A stretch of 64,000 bases of DNA from Phaeobacter sp. A36a-5a. GTDB lineage: Bacteria > Pseudomonadota > Alphaproteobacteria > Rhodobacterales > Rhodobacteraceae. The translations under genes were made by a program, and so were the position numbers. Below, one piece after another: positions 63,936-64,000 of the stretch. Within the stretch, counting starts at the first letter, position 1, and each line of letters begins with the position of its first letter. The DNA lies in contig NZ_JBBLYU010000003.1 in assembly GCF_037911135.1 (NCBI RefSeq), positions 124,001 through 188,000 on the forward strand, given 5' to 3'. Under the pieces are notes generated by a model that ran no database searches, was not told the origin of the DNA, and worked only from the letters and a program-made list of their open reading frames with translations.

Positions 63936-64000
63936 ATGAGTGTTTCTCCCGTCTACACAGCCGCAGCAACCGCAACCGGTGGCCGCGATGGCAAAGCCAG
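63936..64000 (+). CDS. ohr: Organic hydroperoxide resistance protein, N-terminal fragment
   Basis: Only the first 21 residues are in the window: MSVSPVYTAAATATGGRDGK, matching the Ohr start (VVYTAHATATGGRDG). Ohr is a thiol peroxidase that reduces organic hydroperoxides. AGGAAAGG precedes the ATG at 63936. The rest, including both catalytic Cys, lies beyond the window. Confidence 0.88.
   Translation, partial: MSVSPVYTAAATATGGRDGKA

Overview
The window is a GC-rich alphaproteobacterial chromosome segment. Gene content points to the Roseobacter group of the Rhodobacteraceae (Phaeobacter/Ruegeria/Leisingera-like): a urtABCDE-ureDABCEFG urea module, TRAP transport, a class III adenylate cyclase, petABC, a Brucella-type RibH2 lumazine synthase, MatB, and RTX exoproteins. 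This placement is inferred from protein families and gene order; no 16S or database search was available. The window holds no rRNA, CRISPR array, transposase or integrase.

Layout. 1-7.4 kb: RNase HII; a secreted small protein divergent from a membrane-anchored winged-helix protein; a DUF427-adenylate cyclase fusion; and an orphan two-gene operon of a fused 2-oxoacid dehydrogenase E1 and a FabD-like acyltransferase. 7.5-9.4 kb: BCCT betaine-type transporter. 9.9-21.5 kb: urea uptake (urtABCDE, minus) divergent from urease (ureD-A-small His-rich protein-B-C-E-F-G, plus), with a sigma-54-like promoter in front of ureD. 22.0-27.7 kb: a 1694-residue HlyA-like RTX toxin followed by its HlyC-type acyltransferase, with no HlyB/HlyD nearby. 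27.8-31.5 kb: SGNH lipoprotein, tRNA-Arg, a LacI regulator overlapping a YcaQ-type DNA glycosylase, thioesterase. 31.6-35.8 kb: DctPQM TRAP transporter and an FAH-family hydrolase. 36.1-42.6 kb: a ROK regulator with a perfect operator palindrome controlling an M20 hydrolase, a CUT2-like ABC transporter and a YhfX-like PLP enzyme. 42.8-45.7 kb: ExoD-like protein and a LysR-controlled GST/NTF2-like/tautomerase operon. 46.1-48.1 kb: serralysin-type RTX metalloprotease. 48.4-64 kb: a housekeeping stretch with tRNA-Lys, dapF-mtaB, a kinase-like protein, petABC, a GST, FMN-riboswitch-controlled ribH2, TPP-riboswitch-controlled thiBPQ, aroC, matB, a DMT permease, and an OhrR-like/ohr divergent pair cut by the window end.

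How the genes work together. Urea is imported by UrtABCDE and hydrolysed by the nickel urease, linked by a shared divergent control region. The two RTX proteins must be exported by a type I system encoded elsewhere. The ROK operon looks like a self-contained uptake and degradation unit for an unidentified, probably N-acylated or amino-acid-containing, small molecule.

Most notable. (i) The RTX toxin/acyltransferase pair in A-then-C order, with catalytic His23 and Asp92 and one recognisable acylation lysine. (ii) The ROK/M20/ABC/YhfX unit. (iii) The membrane winged-helix protein with 33-bp-spaced direct repeats upstream. (iv) The orphan E1-acyltransferase operon. (v) An unlisted 55-residue His-rich membrane protein inside the urease operon.
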